Shown here in pieces: positions 1 through 8,073 of a stretch of 37,875 nucleotides of DNA. Source of the DNA: DATHYZ01 sp035458865 (GTDB lineage: Bacteria; Chloroflexota; Limnocylindria; Limnocylindrales; CSP1-4). Positions within the stretch are counted from its first letter, which is position 1; each line of letters begins with the position of its first letter. Below the pieces are notes generated by a model that saw nothing but the letters and a program-made list of their open reading frames with translations, had not been told where the DNA came from and did no database searches. The stretch covers positions 1-37,875 of the forward strand of contig DATHYZ010000170.1 of the NCBI GenBank assembly GCA_035458865.1. Direction: 5' to 3'. A program made the position numbers and the translations under genes.

Positions 1-220
1 ACGCTGCGACGGCCATCACCATGAGGGCGATGACCGAGGCGTGCGGATTGAGGGCCGGGTCGAATGCCCCGAAGGCGATGATCGCGAGGTTGACCGCGTT
101 GAGCATGAGCTCGATCGACATCAGCATGCTGATCGCGTTCCGGCGGGCCAGGAAGCCGAACGTGCCGATGGCGAAGAGCATCCCGGAGAGGACGAGGTAG
201 GCGTCGAGCGAATCGCTCAC
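1..220 (-). CDS. nuoK: NADH-quinone oxidoreductase subunit K (partial, C-terminus beyond the left edge)
   Basis: Small membrane-arm subunit of complex I, an MrpC-like antiporter-module protein with three helices that takes part in proton translocation. The first 73 codons are visible. They hold a hydrophobic first helix, then a loop containing LARRNAIS, then the helix MLMSIELMLNAVNLAIIAF, whose buried glutamate in IELMLNAVN is the family hallmark. The start is GTG at 220, overlapping the nuoJ stop as GTGA, so the two genes are translationally coupled. The rest of the gene, and presumably nuoL, nuoM and nuoN, lie to the left. NuoK is normally about 100 residues, so roughly the last quarter is missing. 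The identification is secure. Confidence 0.95.
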   Translation of the reverse strand, partial: MSDSLDAYLVLSGMLFAIGTFGFLARRNAISMLMSIELMLNAVNLAIIAFGAFDPALNPHASVIALMVMAVAA

Positions 221-756
221 GAGCCCTCCTCCTGCTCGTCGCGGCGGGCGAGGAACACCGCCCCGATGACGGCGGCCAGGATCAGCACGCCGACCACCTC
301 GAACGCCAGGACGTAGTCGTCGAACAGCACCCGGGCGAGCGCGTCCGTGGCCGTGGACACCCGGCTGGCGACGGCGCCCCAGTCGGTCGCGGTGACGGCG
401 ATCGCGATCAGGATGGCCAGCACCGCGGACGCGATGGCGGCCGGGATGGCCTGCGTCTGGAAGACGAGGCGGACGGGCGCCGCCTTGGTCTGGGTGAGCA
501 TGATCGCGAAGAGCACCAGGACGCTGATCGCCCCGATGTAGATGAGCACCTGGGCGGCCGCGATGAGGGGCGCCCCGAGCACCACGTAGAGCCCGGCGAG
601 CCCGGCGAAGCTGACCATCATCGCCAGGCCTGCCCGGATGATGTCGCGCAGGACGACGACGAGCAGCCCCCCACCGAGCATCACGGCGGCGAAGACGACG
701 AACAGGACGTCGTCCCAGCTGGCCCCGATGATGGGGACGGTGTCCGGGATCGCCAC
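217..756 (-). CDS. nuoJ: NADH-quinone oxidoreductase subunit J
   Basis: Membrane-arm subunit of complex I lying between NuoH/NuoA and the antiporter-like subunits. The 179-residue protein has about five hydrophobic helices. The segment AAQVLIYIGAISVLVLFAIML, near residues 67-87, is the characteristic NuoJ helix with its conserved Tyr-Ile-Gly-Ala. The C-terminus is charged (LARRDEQEEGS). The start is GTG at 756, behind a strong GGGAGGA ribosome site four bases upstream. An 84-bp gap separates it from the preceding fusion gene, the largest gap inside this operon. It sits where nuoJ normally follows nuoI. Here NuoI is divided between two other genes, so nuoJ directly follows the gene carrying the NuoI C-terminal half. 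Confidence 0.95.
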   Translation of the reverse strand: MAIPDTVPIIGASWDDVLFVVFAAVMLGGGLLVVVLRDIIRAGLAMMVSFAGLAGLYVVLGAPLIAAAQVLIYIGAISVLVLFAIMLTQTKAAPVRLVFQTQAIPAAIASAVLAILIAIAVTATDWGAVASRVSTATDALARVLFDDYVLAFEVVGVLILAAVIGAVFLARRDEQEEGS

Positions 757-840
757 GGTCCTCCCTCTGCCTCCCTCAGTCCGCGGCGCCGGGACGAGCT
801 CGCTCGACCCGGGTCCGCGATCCGCCGTCCACGGGTCTCG

Positions 841-3474
841 TCATCGGTGGGTCCTGTCGCCGGACGCACCATGGCCGTTGTGGCCGTTGTGGCCGTTGTG
901 GCCGTTGCCGCTCTCGAGGTGTCCGGCGATCGACGCCGGCAGCACCGGCAGCAGCCGGGTCGAGCCCGGCTCGGCGCCCGCGGCCCGGGCCCGCTCCACC
1001 CAGTCGCGCTCGCGGCGGATGTAGGTCGCCTCCGTGTCCTGCTCGACCGCCGCCAGGGCGATGAGGTCGATCATCGGCTCCTCGCGGCTCGTGTGCGCCA
1101 GCTCGAACTCGGCGCTGTCGCGGAGGGCGTCGTAGGGGCAGGCATCGACGCAGATGCCGCAGAGGATGCAGCGGCTCTCGTCGACCTCGTACTTGGTCAG
1201 GATGCGGGGCTTCGGCATCAGCGCCCCGGTCGGGCAGGTCTCGGCGCAGCGCCCGCACGACACGCAGGGGGTGTCGTTGAGGCTCATGTCCAGCGGCGTC
1301 GTGACGAGCGTGTCGAAGCCGATCCGCATGAAGTCGTAGCAGGCGGCCCCCACGACCTCGGCGCAGACCTGGGCGCAGCGCCCGCAGTCGATGCAGCGCG
1401 ACGGCTCCCGAAGGATGAAGGCGTGGCTGTCGTCGCGCAGGTAGTCGTGGTTCGTGCCGGTGAAGCGGTTCTCCGTGACCGACCGGAAGCCGGCGCCATG
1501 GTGGTGCTGCTTCTCGAGCGTCTTGAGGGTCGTCCCGTACTCGATGCCCAGCCGGCGCAGGTCGCAGAAGCCGATGGCCTCGCAGGTGCACTGGAGGCAG
1601 CGGGTGGACTCGGAGACGGCGGCCTGGCGGGTGTACGGGATCTCGTACTCGATGTAGTTCGAGCGGCGCTCCTCGGCCTCCATCGCCTGGAGCCGGATCC
1701 GAGGCTCCTTCACCTCGCTGGTGAAGGGCACGATCGACAGGAACTCGGGCTGCGGCTCGGCCAGCTGCTGGCGGGTCTTGATCGCCGACAGGTCCAGGCC
1801 CTTCAGGTAGGCGTCCATGGCGTAGGCGGCGCGCCGCCCCTCGGCGATGGCCTGGACGACCGTGGCCGCACCGATCCGGACGTCGCCGGTGCCGAAGACG
1901 CCGGGTCGGCCGGTCTCGAAGGTGACGGCATCGGCCTTCAGGCGTCGCTGCTTCGTCGCCGAGACGCCCTCGGCGCCCGGCCCGAGCCATGACAGGTCGG
2001 GACCCTGGCCGATGGCCAGCAGGACCCGGTCGCAGGGGATGACGAACTCCGTGCCCGGGGCCGGCTCCGGCCGGCGTCGTCCCGACGCGTCCGGCTCGCC
2101 GAGCTGCATCCGGATGAACTCGACGCCGGTGACGGTGCCATCGTCGTCGGTCACGACGCGCGTCGGCCCGGCCTGGAAGATGGTGGTCACCCCTTCCTCG
2201 ATGGCCTCGTGGACCTCGCTGGCGGCCGGCATGTCCTTCATGTCGCGGCGGTAGACGAGGGTCACCTCGCCGCAGCCCTGGCGGACCGAGGTCCGCGAGC
2301 AGTCCATCGCGGTGAACCCGCCGCCGATGACGACGATCCGCTTTCCGGCGTGGTCGGGGTACGGCAGGCCGAGGGTGGCGGTCCGCAGGTACTCGAGGCC
2401 GTCGACGACCTCGGCCGCGTCCTCGTCGGGGATGCCCAGCTTGTTCGTGTCGTAGCAGCCGATCGCCACCAGCACGGCGTCGAAGCCCTGGTTCTGCAGG
2501 TCATCCAGGCTGAAGTCACGCCCCAACGCCTGGTTGCAGACGATCCGACCGCCCAGGCGGGTCACCGACTCGTACTCGGCCTCGAGGACCTCGACCTTGG
2601 GAAGCCGGTACTGCGGGATGCCGTAGCGGAGCATCCCGCCCGGGGCCGGGTCGCGCTCGAAGACCGTGACGTCGTGGCCGGCGATGAGCAGGTAGTAGGC
2701 GGCCGACATGCCGGCCGGGCCGGAGCCGATGACCGCCACCCGGCGTCCGCTCCGGGGCTGCGGCTCGAAGGGCACCGGCGGGTCGATCCCGTCGTCCAGC
2801 ATCTGGCGGAGGACCTGGTCGCCCGCGTAGCGATGGCTGTCGCGGATCGCGATGGCCTCGTCGACCTCATCCCGGCGGCAGTGCTCCTCGCACGGGGCGG
2901 GGCAGACCCGTCCCAGGATCGACGGGAAGGGGATCGTCCGCTTGAAGATCCGGGCCGACTCCCGGAACTCGCCCTCGGCATTCGCCTTCAGGAAGCCCGG
3001 GATGTCGATGTGGCTCGGGCACTTGTTCTGGCAGGGCGGCAGGCAGTAGGCGTTGTGGTCGCTGAAGATCAGCTCGAGGTTCGTGTGGCGCAGCCGGCGG
3101 AGCTCGTCGGTCTGGGTCTGGACGACCATGCCCGCCTCGGCCGCCCGGGAGCAGCTGATCGGCGGATGCTCCTCGCCCTCGACCTCGACGACGCACATCC
3201 GGCAGGCCCCGAACCCGGGCAGCTTGGGCTCATAGCAGAGGGTCGGGATCTCGATGCCGTTGTCGCGGCAGATCTCCAGGATCGTCTGGCCCTCGAAGCC
3301 CTCGATGACGCGCCCGTCGACCTCCACCCGGATGCGGGCCGACGACTGGGGTCGCTGCGGCGACTGCGTCGTCACCAGGCGCTCGGCCAGCGTCTCCTCC
3401 CGCGGGGTGACGGTGTCGAGGACGGCGGGGGTGTCGGGCCGGGTGCTGGGGGGTCGGGAGATCAGGTCCGTCAT
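841..3474 (-). CDS. Complex I-associated fusion: NuoG-like [2Fe-2S] + GltD-like FAD/NAD(P)H oxidoreductase + ferredoxin motifs + NuoI C-terminal half
   Basis: An 877-residue iron-sulfur flavoprotein in the nuoG position. The domain order is readable. Residues 47-125 are a NuoG/hydrogenase-type [2Fe-2S] domain (Cys80, 91, 94, 108). His130 with Cys134, 138 and 142 resembles the NuoG His/Cys3 cluster merged into the DPYD/GltD N-terminal Fe-S helix domain (also Cys191, 195, 199). Residues 245-560 are GltD-like, with an FAD Rossmann motif GSGPAG (250-255) and an NAD(P) motif GGG (384-386) followed by VYRR, which favours NADPH. A CxxCxC...C group follows at 626-637. Two ferredoxin motifs lie at 694-704 and 737-747. 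A third motif, at 769-779, sits in a context matching the second half of NuoI (YEVD before it, FEL...SRE after). The tail repeats Asn-Gly-His. No molybdopterin-like domain follows. Start ATG 3474 behind GAGGCGGAG. Likely role: electron entry for this complex I (inference). Confidence 0.85.
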   Translation of the reverse strand: MTDLISRPPSTRPDTPAVLDTVTPREETLAERLVTTQSPQRPQSSARIRVEVDGRVIEGFEGQTILEICRDNGIEIPTLCYEPKLPGFGACRMCVVEVEGEEHPPISCSRAAEAGMVVQTQTDELRRLRHTNLELIFSDHNAYCLPPCQNKCPSHIDIPGFLKANAEGEFRESARIFKRTIPFPSILGRVCPAPCEEHCRRDEVDEAIAIRDSHRYAGDQVLRQMLDDGIDPPVPFEPQPRSGRRVAVIGSGPAGMSAAYYLLIAGHDVTVFERDPAPGGMLRYGIPQYRLPKVEVLEAEYESVTRLGGRIVCNQALGRDFSLDDLQNQGFDAVLVAIGCYDTNKLGIPDEDAAEVVDGLEYLRTATLGLPYPDHAGKRIVVIGGGFTAMDCSRTSVRQGCGEVTLVYRRDMKDMPAASEVHEAIEEGVTTIFQAGPTRVVTDDDGTVTGVEFIRMQLGEPDASGRRRPEPAPGTEFVIPCDRVLLAIGQGPDLSWLGPGAEGVSATKQRRLKADAVTFETGRPGVFGTGDVRIGAATVVQAIAEGRRAAYAMDAYLKGLDLSAIKTRQQLAEPQPEFLSIVPFTSEVKEPRIRLQAMEAEERRSNYIEYEIPYTRQAAVSESTRCLQCTCEAIGFCDLRRLGIEYGTTLKTLEKQHHHGAGFRSVTENRFTGTNHDYLRDDSHAFILREPSRCIDCGRCAQVCAEVVGAACYDFMRIGFDTLVTTPLDMSLNDTPCVSCGRCAETCPTGALMPKPRILTKYEVDESRCILCGICVDACPYDALRDSAEFELAHTSREEPMIDLIALAAVEQDTEATYIRRERDWVERARAAGAEPGSTRLLPVLPASIAGHLESGNGHNGHNGHNGHGASGDRTHR
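873..908 (-). repeat. Four 9-bp tandem repeats encoding Asn-Gly-His units
   Basis: Plus-strand unit GGCCGTTGT occurs three times perfectly (873-899) and a fourth time with one change (900-908). On the coding strand this gives NGHNGHNGHNGH at residues 848-859 of the fusion protein. The 9-bp unit keeps the frame, so copy number could vary by slippage without breaking the gene. The His-rich tail could bind metal, but that is speculation. Confidence 0.85.
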
Positions 3475-3481
3475 CTCCGCC

Positions 3482-4807
3482 TCATCGGGCCGCGCCGGAC
3501 GGGGCCGCGATCGGGCGGCACACCCCGGCGGGGCAGGTGCTGCGCAGGATGTGATCCTCGAGCTCGGACCGGAAGTATCGCATCCCGCTGGTCATCGGAA
3601 GGGTCGCCAGCCGCTCGTGGTCGCACAGGGCGGAGGCGACGATGTCGTGGCTGAGGTCGTCGAGGAGCCCGGGATCGGTCGGCCGGGAGCGACCCTCGGC
3701 CATCCTATCCCCGACCTCGAGGAGTCGTCGGGTCCCGATCCGGCAGGGGATCGTCTTGCCGCAGGCTTCCGTCGAGCAGAAGCGGGTGAGGAGCCGGGCG
3801 AGGTCGACGACGCAGGCTCGCTCGTCGGCCACGATGACCGACCCGGATCCCACGTGGGCTCCGGCCGCCCGGAGCGAGGCATAGCCGAACGCCGTGTCGA
3901 GGGCATCGGCCGGCAGGAGGCCGCCCGATGGCCCGCCCACGATGACGGCCTTGAGGCTGTGGCCGGTTCCCGCGCCACCGACCAGGTCGACGATCTGGCG
4001 GAGGGGCGTGCCCAGCGGGACCTCGGCGATCCCCTCGCCCTGCGGGCCCCGGACGTGCACCAGGGCCGTACCCGGCGCGTCGTCGCTGCCCACCGCCGCG
4101 AACGCCTCGGGGCCGTTGCGGACGATCCACGGGACGGCGGCGAGGGTCGCCACGTTGTTGACGACGGTGGGCTCGCCGAACAGGCCTGCGACCGCCGGGT
4201 ACGGCGGCCGCTGTTCCGGCTGGCCCCGCTTGCCCTCGAGCGCCCTGAGCAGCACGGTCTCCTCGCCGAGCATGTAGGCGCCCTGCACCGTGCGCACGGC
4301 GATCTCGATGGACCGCCCGGAGCCCAGCACGTCGTCGCCGGCGAATCCCGCGGCCGTCGCGGCAGCAGCAGCCGCCTCCAGGGTCTCGACGGCGGCACGG
4401 GCGTCGGCTCGCACGGCGATGACGACGTCGTCGGCGCCGACCGCGAGGGCGGCGATGAGGGCGCCCTCGATGACCGCGTACGGGGAGCGCTCCATGAGGG
4501 TCACGTCGGTCCGCGATGCCGGGTCGGCGGCGTAGCCGTTGACGACGACGAAGCGTCGCGTGGATGGCTGCGAGGCGCAGGCCCGCCACTTCTCCCCGGT
4601 CGGGAAGCCCGCCCCACCTCGACCGCGCAGGCCGGACGCCGCGATGGTCGCGATGGTCGCGGTCGGGCCGAGGTCGCGGACCGCCTTGTGGAGGCCGTCG
4701 AAGGCCCCGGCAGCCACTGCCGCGTCGAGGTCGCTGGGGTCGGCGGCGTCGGCTCGCTCGAGGAGGATCCGGGGCCAGGCGGCGGGAGTCGCCAGGAACT
4801 CGGTCAC
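3482..4807 (-). CDS. nuoF: NuoF-like subunit with altered FMN/NADH site and incomplete N3 cluster motif
   Basis: A 441-residue member of the 51-kDa complex I subunit family. Canonical NuoF holds FMN, oxidises NADH and carries cluster N3. The glycine-rich motif GRGGAGFPTG (62-71) and the GEET motif (181-184) are intact, as is PTVVNN (214-218 region). The segment that is normally CNADESEPG reads NGYAADPA here (Asn90 on), so the FMN-contacting Asp is Tyr, the first Glu is Ala and the NADH-contacting Glu is Asp. The N3 motif, normally CGxCxPC, reads CGKTIPC (Cys349, Thr352, Cys355). The distal ligand Cys395 is kept. The C-terminal CPAGVC (425-430) is typical of NuoF-like subunits of [FeFe]-hydrogenases and formate dehydrogenases, but the ferredoxin domain that follows it there is absent. 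Start GTG 4807 overlaps the upstream stop as GTGA. Probably structural or altered in catalysis. Confidence 0.9.
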   Translation of the reverse strand: MTEFLATPAAWPRILLERADAADPSDLDAAVAAGAFDGLHKAVRDLGPTATIATIAASGLRGRGGAGFPTGEKWRACASQPSTRRFVVVNGYAADPASRTDVTLMERSPYAVIEGALIAALAVGADDVVIAVRADARAAVETLEAAAAAATAAGFAGDDVLGSGRSIEIAVRTVQGAYMLGEETVLLRALEGKRGQPEQRPPYPAVAGLFGEPTVVNNVATLAAVPWIVRNGPEAFAAVGSDDAPGTALVHVRGPQGEGIAEVPLGTPLRQIVDLVGGAGTGHSLKAVIVGGPSGGLLPADALDTAFGYASLRAAGAHVGSGSVIVADERACVVDLARLLTRFCSTEACGKTIPCRIGTRRLLEVGDRMAEGRSRPTDPGLLDDLSHDIVASALCDHERLATLPMTSGMRYFRSELEDHILRSTCPAGVCRPIAAPSGAAR

Positions 4808-5466
4808 CGGCCCAGCCCCCCTCCGCCGAGTGAAGCGGTCAGGCCGGCAAGGTAGTCGGCCTCGGCCGGACGGTGGGCGGCCACGGCAGCGGCCTGGGCG
4901 GCATCGTCGGGCCGCTCGAAGCGGAGATGGCGGTAGTAGGAGGCCGTGCCGTAGACCATCGCGTACCAGGCGCCGGTCCCATGGGCGACGCGCTTCAGGG
5001 CTGCGACCGGAAGATGGCCGTAGGCCTCCTGGACGTCCTCGAGGATGGCCAGCATCCGGGCCGGGTCGTGCTCGTGCGCGTCCAGGATCGCGTCCACCGC
5101 CGCGAGGTCGATCGGATCGAACGACCGGTAGGTCGCCTCCGGGACGGTCCGTCCCGACCGACGGAGGGCCGACTCCTCACGGCGCTCACCGTAGGTCTCG
5201 GCCGCACCCCAGTGGACGTGGTAGCGGCCGCGGGTATCGAACCCACCCATGTCGATGCACTCGATCGGGCAGGCCTGGGCGCACTGGAAGCAGGTCTCGC
5301 ACTTGAGCGTCCCGTGCTCGTCGTAGAGCAGCTGGAGCCGACCGCGGAACTTGGTCGCGACGTCGGCCGGGACCTCCGGGTAGCGGATCGTGGCTTTCGG
5401 CGAGAAGAACCGGCGCAGCGTCAGCGCCATGCCCTTCGCGATGCCGAGACCGGGGATCGAGCTCAT
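4804..5466 (-). CDS. NuoI N-terminal half fused to a cysteine-free NuoE-like domain
   Basis: A 220-residue chimera. Residues 7-75 match the start of NuoI: a membrane-surface helix with GMALTLRRFF, then TIRYPE, FRGR and one ferredoxin motif, Cys56, 59, 62 and 66 followed by Pro. NuoI normally has a second motif 30-40 residues later; none occurs here. Instead comes a polar linker rich in Glu and Arg (95-110). Residues 120-186 then resemble NuoE (MLAILEDVQEAYGHLP, VYGTASYYRHLRFERP), the thioredoxin-like 24-kDa subunit. The protein ends where NuoE would begin its [2Fe-2S] ligand region, and there is no cysteine after Cys70, so cluster N1a cannot form. Start ATG 5466, four bases after the nuoH stop; its end is coupled to nuoF. 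The domain assignments are by eye, and the NuoI part is the surer. Confidence 0.8.
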   Translation of the reverse strand: MSSIPGLGIAKGMALTLRRFFSPKATIRYPEVPADVATKFRGRLQLLYDEHGTLKCETCFQCAQACPIECIDMGGFDTRGRYHVHWGAAETYGERREESALRRSGRTVPEATYRSFDPIDLAAVDAILDAHEHDPARMLAILEDVQEAYGHLPVAALKRVAHGTGAWYAMVYGTASYYRHLRFERPDDAAQAAAVAAHRPAEADYLAGLTASLGGGGLGR

Positions 5467-5470
5467 CCGC

Positions 5471-6820
5471 CTAGGACCTCAGGTACTCGATGAGGATGAT
5501 CGCCGCGGCGGTGATGAAGATGTTGAGGAAGGCCAGCTCCATCAGCCACTTCCAGGCGAAGTTCATCAGCTGGTCGACCCGGATGCGCGGGAGCGTCGCC
5601 CGCATCCAGACGAAGAAGAAGACGAAGACGTAGGCCTTGGCCATGAACCAGAACAGGCCCACGACCCAGTCGAAGCTCACGAAGGCCCAGCCAAGGACGG
5701 CGGCGACCGCCACGAGGTTGAAGAGGACGAACCCGACGACCAGGGCCTCCCAGCCGGGGCGGTCCGAGCGGGCCATCCAGAACGGGGCCGCGAAGGCCAG
5801 CGTGCCGATGACCGGGATCAGCAGCAGGGCGATCAGCCCGGCCAGCCCGTAGCCGAACGGATCGAGCTCGAGGGTGATCGGGAACGGCCAGTCGAACGGG
5901 GCGTTCCAGCCGCCGAAGAAGAGCGTCACCGCCAGGGCCGAGATGATGAAGACGTTGACGTACTCGGCGAAGAAGAAGAAGCCGAAGCGCATCCCCGAGT
6001 ACTCGGTGGCGAAGCCGGCCACGATCTCGGAGTCGGCTTCGGTCAGGTCGAACGGCGTCCGGTTCACCTCGGCGGTGGCGGCGATCATGAAGATGAGGAC
6101 GCCCAGCGGCTGCTGCCAGACGTACCAGTCGAGGAACGACCCCGCCTGGTTCTCGACCAGCGTGTTCAGGCTCATCGAGCCGGCCAGCAGGATGAGGCCG
6201 ACGACCGACAGGACGAGCGGGATCTCGTAGCTGACGGCCTGGGCGGCCGAGCGGATCCCGCCGAGGAGCGAGTACTTGTTGAAGCTCGCCCAGCCCCCCA
6301 TCAGGAGGCCGACGACGGAGATGCCGCCGATGGCGAAGAAGTAGAGCAGCCCGATGTTGAGGTCGGCGCCGAAGAGCCCCGGGGCGAAGGGGATGACCAG
6401 GAGGGTCATGACGCTGGCCAGGAAGGTGACGACCGGTGCCCAGGTGAAGACCAGGCGGTCGGCCCCGGTCGGGGTGAAGTCCTCCTTCATGAGGACCTTC
6501 AGCCCGTGGACCACCGAGAGGGCCGACCCGAAGGGACCGACGCGGTCCGGCCCGATCCGGAGGTTCATCAGGGCGATGATCTTCATCTCCATGTAGATGA
6601 TCAGGAAGGCCGTCGGGACCGTCATCAGCAGGACCGCCGTGGCGGCGACCAGGAACCGCAGCAGCGGCTGGTTGTCGTCGATGAAGACGAGGGCGAGCGG
6701 TCCGACGAAGACCAGGCCCACCACGAGGCCGAGGGACAGGACGATGACGACCGGGATCGCCCCGAGGAGCAGCTTGGCCGGCAGGCTCATCCGCGCGAAG
6801 TTGCGGCCGAGCATCGTCAT
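5471..6820 (-). CDS. nuoH: NADH-quinone oxidoreductase subunit H
   Basis: Membrane subunit that contacts NuoB and NuoD and forms the mouth of the quinone chamber. The 449-residue protein has about eight to nine hydrophobic helices. The signature AEVNRTPFDLTEADSE, just before VAGFATEYSGMRF, is the conserved charged loop of this family. ALMNLRIGPDRVGPFG is the N-terminal quinone-site loop. The length is typical or slightly long. It follows nuoD directly, with its ATG at 6820 next to the nuoD stop at 6821. In most operons nuoH follows nuoG; here it precedes the input-module genes. Nothing in the quinone-site motifs looks degraded. Confidence 0.97.
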   Translation of the reverse strand: MTMLGRNFARMSLPAKLLLGAIPVVIVLSLGLVVGLVFVGPLALVFIDDNQPLLRFLVAATAVLLMTVPTAFLIIYMEMKIIALMNLRIGPDRVGPFGSALSVVHGLKVLMKEDFTPTGADRLVFTWAPVVTFLASVMTLLVIPFAPGLFGADLNIGLLYFFAIGGISVVGLLMGGWASFNKYSLLGGIRSAAQAVSYEIPLVLSVVGLILLAGSMSLNTLVENQAGSFLDWYVWQQPLGVLIFMIAATAEVNRTPFDLTEADSEIVAGFATEYSGMRFGFFFFAEYVNVFIISALAVTLFFGGWNAPFDWPFPITLELDPFGYGLAGLIALLLIPVIGTLAFAAPFWMARSDRPGWEALVVGFVLFNLVAVAAVLGWAFVSFDWVVGLFWFMAKAYVFVFFFVWMRATLPRIRVDQLMNFAWKWLMELAFLNIFITAAAIILIEYLRS

Positions 6821-8071
6821 CTACTTGTCGACCCCGCCCATGATCGGGTCCAGCGACGCGTTGATCGTCATCCAGTCGGCCAGGAGGTTCCCCGGAACCA
6901 GGTGGGTGAAGCTCGCCAGGTGGAGGAAGCTCGGGTCGTGGATCCGCAGCCGGAAGGGCTGGTCGGTGCCATCGCTCATGGCGTAGACCGCGTACTCGCC
7001 GCGAGGCCCCTCGACCGCCGCGAACGCCCGGCCCGGTCGCGGCCGAAGGAGCCGCGGGAGCGTCGCCAGCACCGGCCCGTCCGGCATCTGGTGGAGGCAC
7101 TGGTCGATGATCCGCAGGCTCTGCTTGATCTCGTCGATCCGCAGCAGGTAGCGGGCCAGCGAGTCCCCCTCGCGGCGGGTCGGGATGTCGAAGTCGAGCT
7201 CGGGGTAGACGCTGTACGGGTGGGCCCGGCGGATGTCGAAGGGGAGACCGGTCGCCCGGAGGTTGGGTCCGGTCCAGCAGAGGCGCAGGGCCGTCTCGCT
7301 GTCGATCACCCCGAGCCCCCGGTTCCGGCGGACGAAGAGCTCGTTCTCGTTCAGCAGCCCGATGTTGGCCTCGACCTGCTGGGTCGCCCGGCTCATCCAG
7401 TCGCCCAGCCGGCTCATGAACTCGTGGTTGAGGTCGCCGTTGACCCCGCCGATGCGGAAGAAGTTGAAGAGCATCCGCTGGCCGGTCAGGGCGGCCAGCA
7501 TCTCGACCATCTCGTCACGCTCGATGAAGCTGTAGAGGATCGGCGTCAGGCCGCCGAGGTCGAGGGCGTGGAAGCCCATCGCCAGGGCGTGGCTGGAGAT
7601 GCGGTTGAGCTCGCCCGACAGCACCCGGATGTACTCGGCCCGGCGGGGGACGGTGACGTCGAGCAGCTTCTCGTAGGCCATGACCGCCGGCCACTCGCAG
7701 AACAGCGAGCTGACGTACTCCAGCGGGTCGAGCTGGGTGATGGTCTGGTGGTAGTCGGCGTTCTCGCAGAGCTTCTCGACGCCGCGGTGCAGGTAGCCAA
7801 GGACGGGGTCCAGGTCGACGACCTGCTCGCCGTTGATCTTCATGACCACCCGCATGACGCCGTGCGTCGACGGGTGGTGCGGGCCCACGTTGACGAGCAG
7901 CTCGCCATCACGGACCGTGTAGAACTCCGACTCCCGCTCGGTCCGCGGCGGGAAGGGCGGGACCGCCTCGTAGACCCCGACCTGCTCCTCGAGGGTCACC
8001 CTGGGGTCGTCGGTGGAGGCGTGGGCCGGGATGTCGAACGCGCCGCGATCGCCGGGCCGGGTGGCGGTCAT
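6821..8071 (-). CDS. nuoD: NADH-quinone oxidoreductase subunit D
   Basis: Quinone-module subunit (49-kDa homologue), 416 residues, related to the NiFe-hydrogenase large subunit but without metal ligands. The motif VGPHHPSTHG contains the quinone-site histidine. GYLHRGVEKL, GGVNGDLNHEF, the DIRRAHPYSVYPELDFDIP segment and the C-terminal SFLHLASFTHLVPGNLLADW, ending in IMGGVDK, are all conserved. It is a stand-alone NuoD, not a CD fusion. ATG 8071 lies two bases after the nuoC stop. The quinone end of the complex therefore looks fully functional, in contrast to the modified input genes downstream. Confidence 0.97.
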   Translation of the reverse strand: MTATRPGDRGAFDIPAHASTDDPRVTLEEQVGVYEAVPPFPPRTERESEFYTVRDGELLVNVGPHHPSTHGVMRVVMKINGEQVVDLDPVLGYLHRGVEKLCENADYHQTITQLDPLEYVSSLFCEWPAVMAYEKLLDVTVPRRAEYIRVLSGELNRISSHALAMGFHALDLGGLTPILYSFIERDEMVEMLAALTGQRMLFNFFRIGGVNGDLNHEFMSRLGDWMSRATQQVEANIGLLNENELFVRRNRGLGVIDSETALRLCWTGPNLRATGLPFDIRRAHPYSVYPELDFDIPTRREGDSLARYLLRIDEIKQSLRIIDQCLHQMPDGPVLATLPRLLRPRPGRAFAAVEGPRGEYAVYAMSDGTDQPFRLRIHDPSFLHLASFTHLVPGNLLADWMTINASLDPIMGGVDK

Positions 8072-8073
8072 CG

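Noticed and set aside
841..3474. Fusion gene as an assembly chimera or frameshift artefact
   Set aside because: The frame is continuous over 877 codons, domain junctions are smooth, and the missing NuoI and NuoE parts complement each other between two coupled genes. That would be unlikely from a random misjoin. Read coverage still cannot be checked here.
2209..3654. Long plus-strand frames opposite the fusion gene and nuoF
   Set aside because: The minus-strand products have conserved Fe-S and Rossmann motifs; the plus-strand frames do not.
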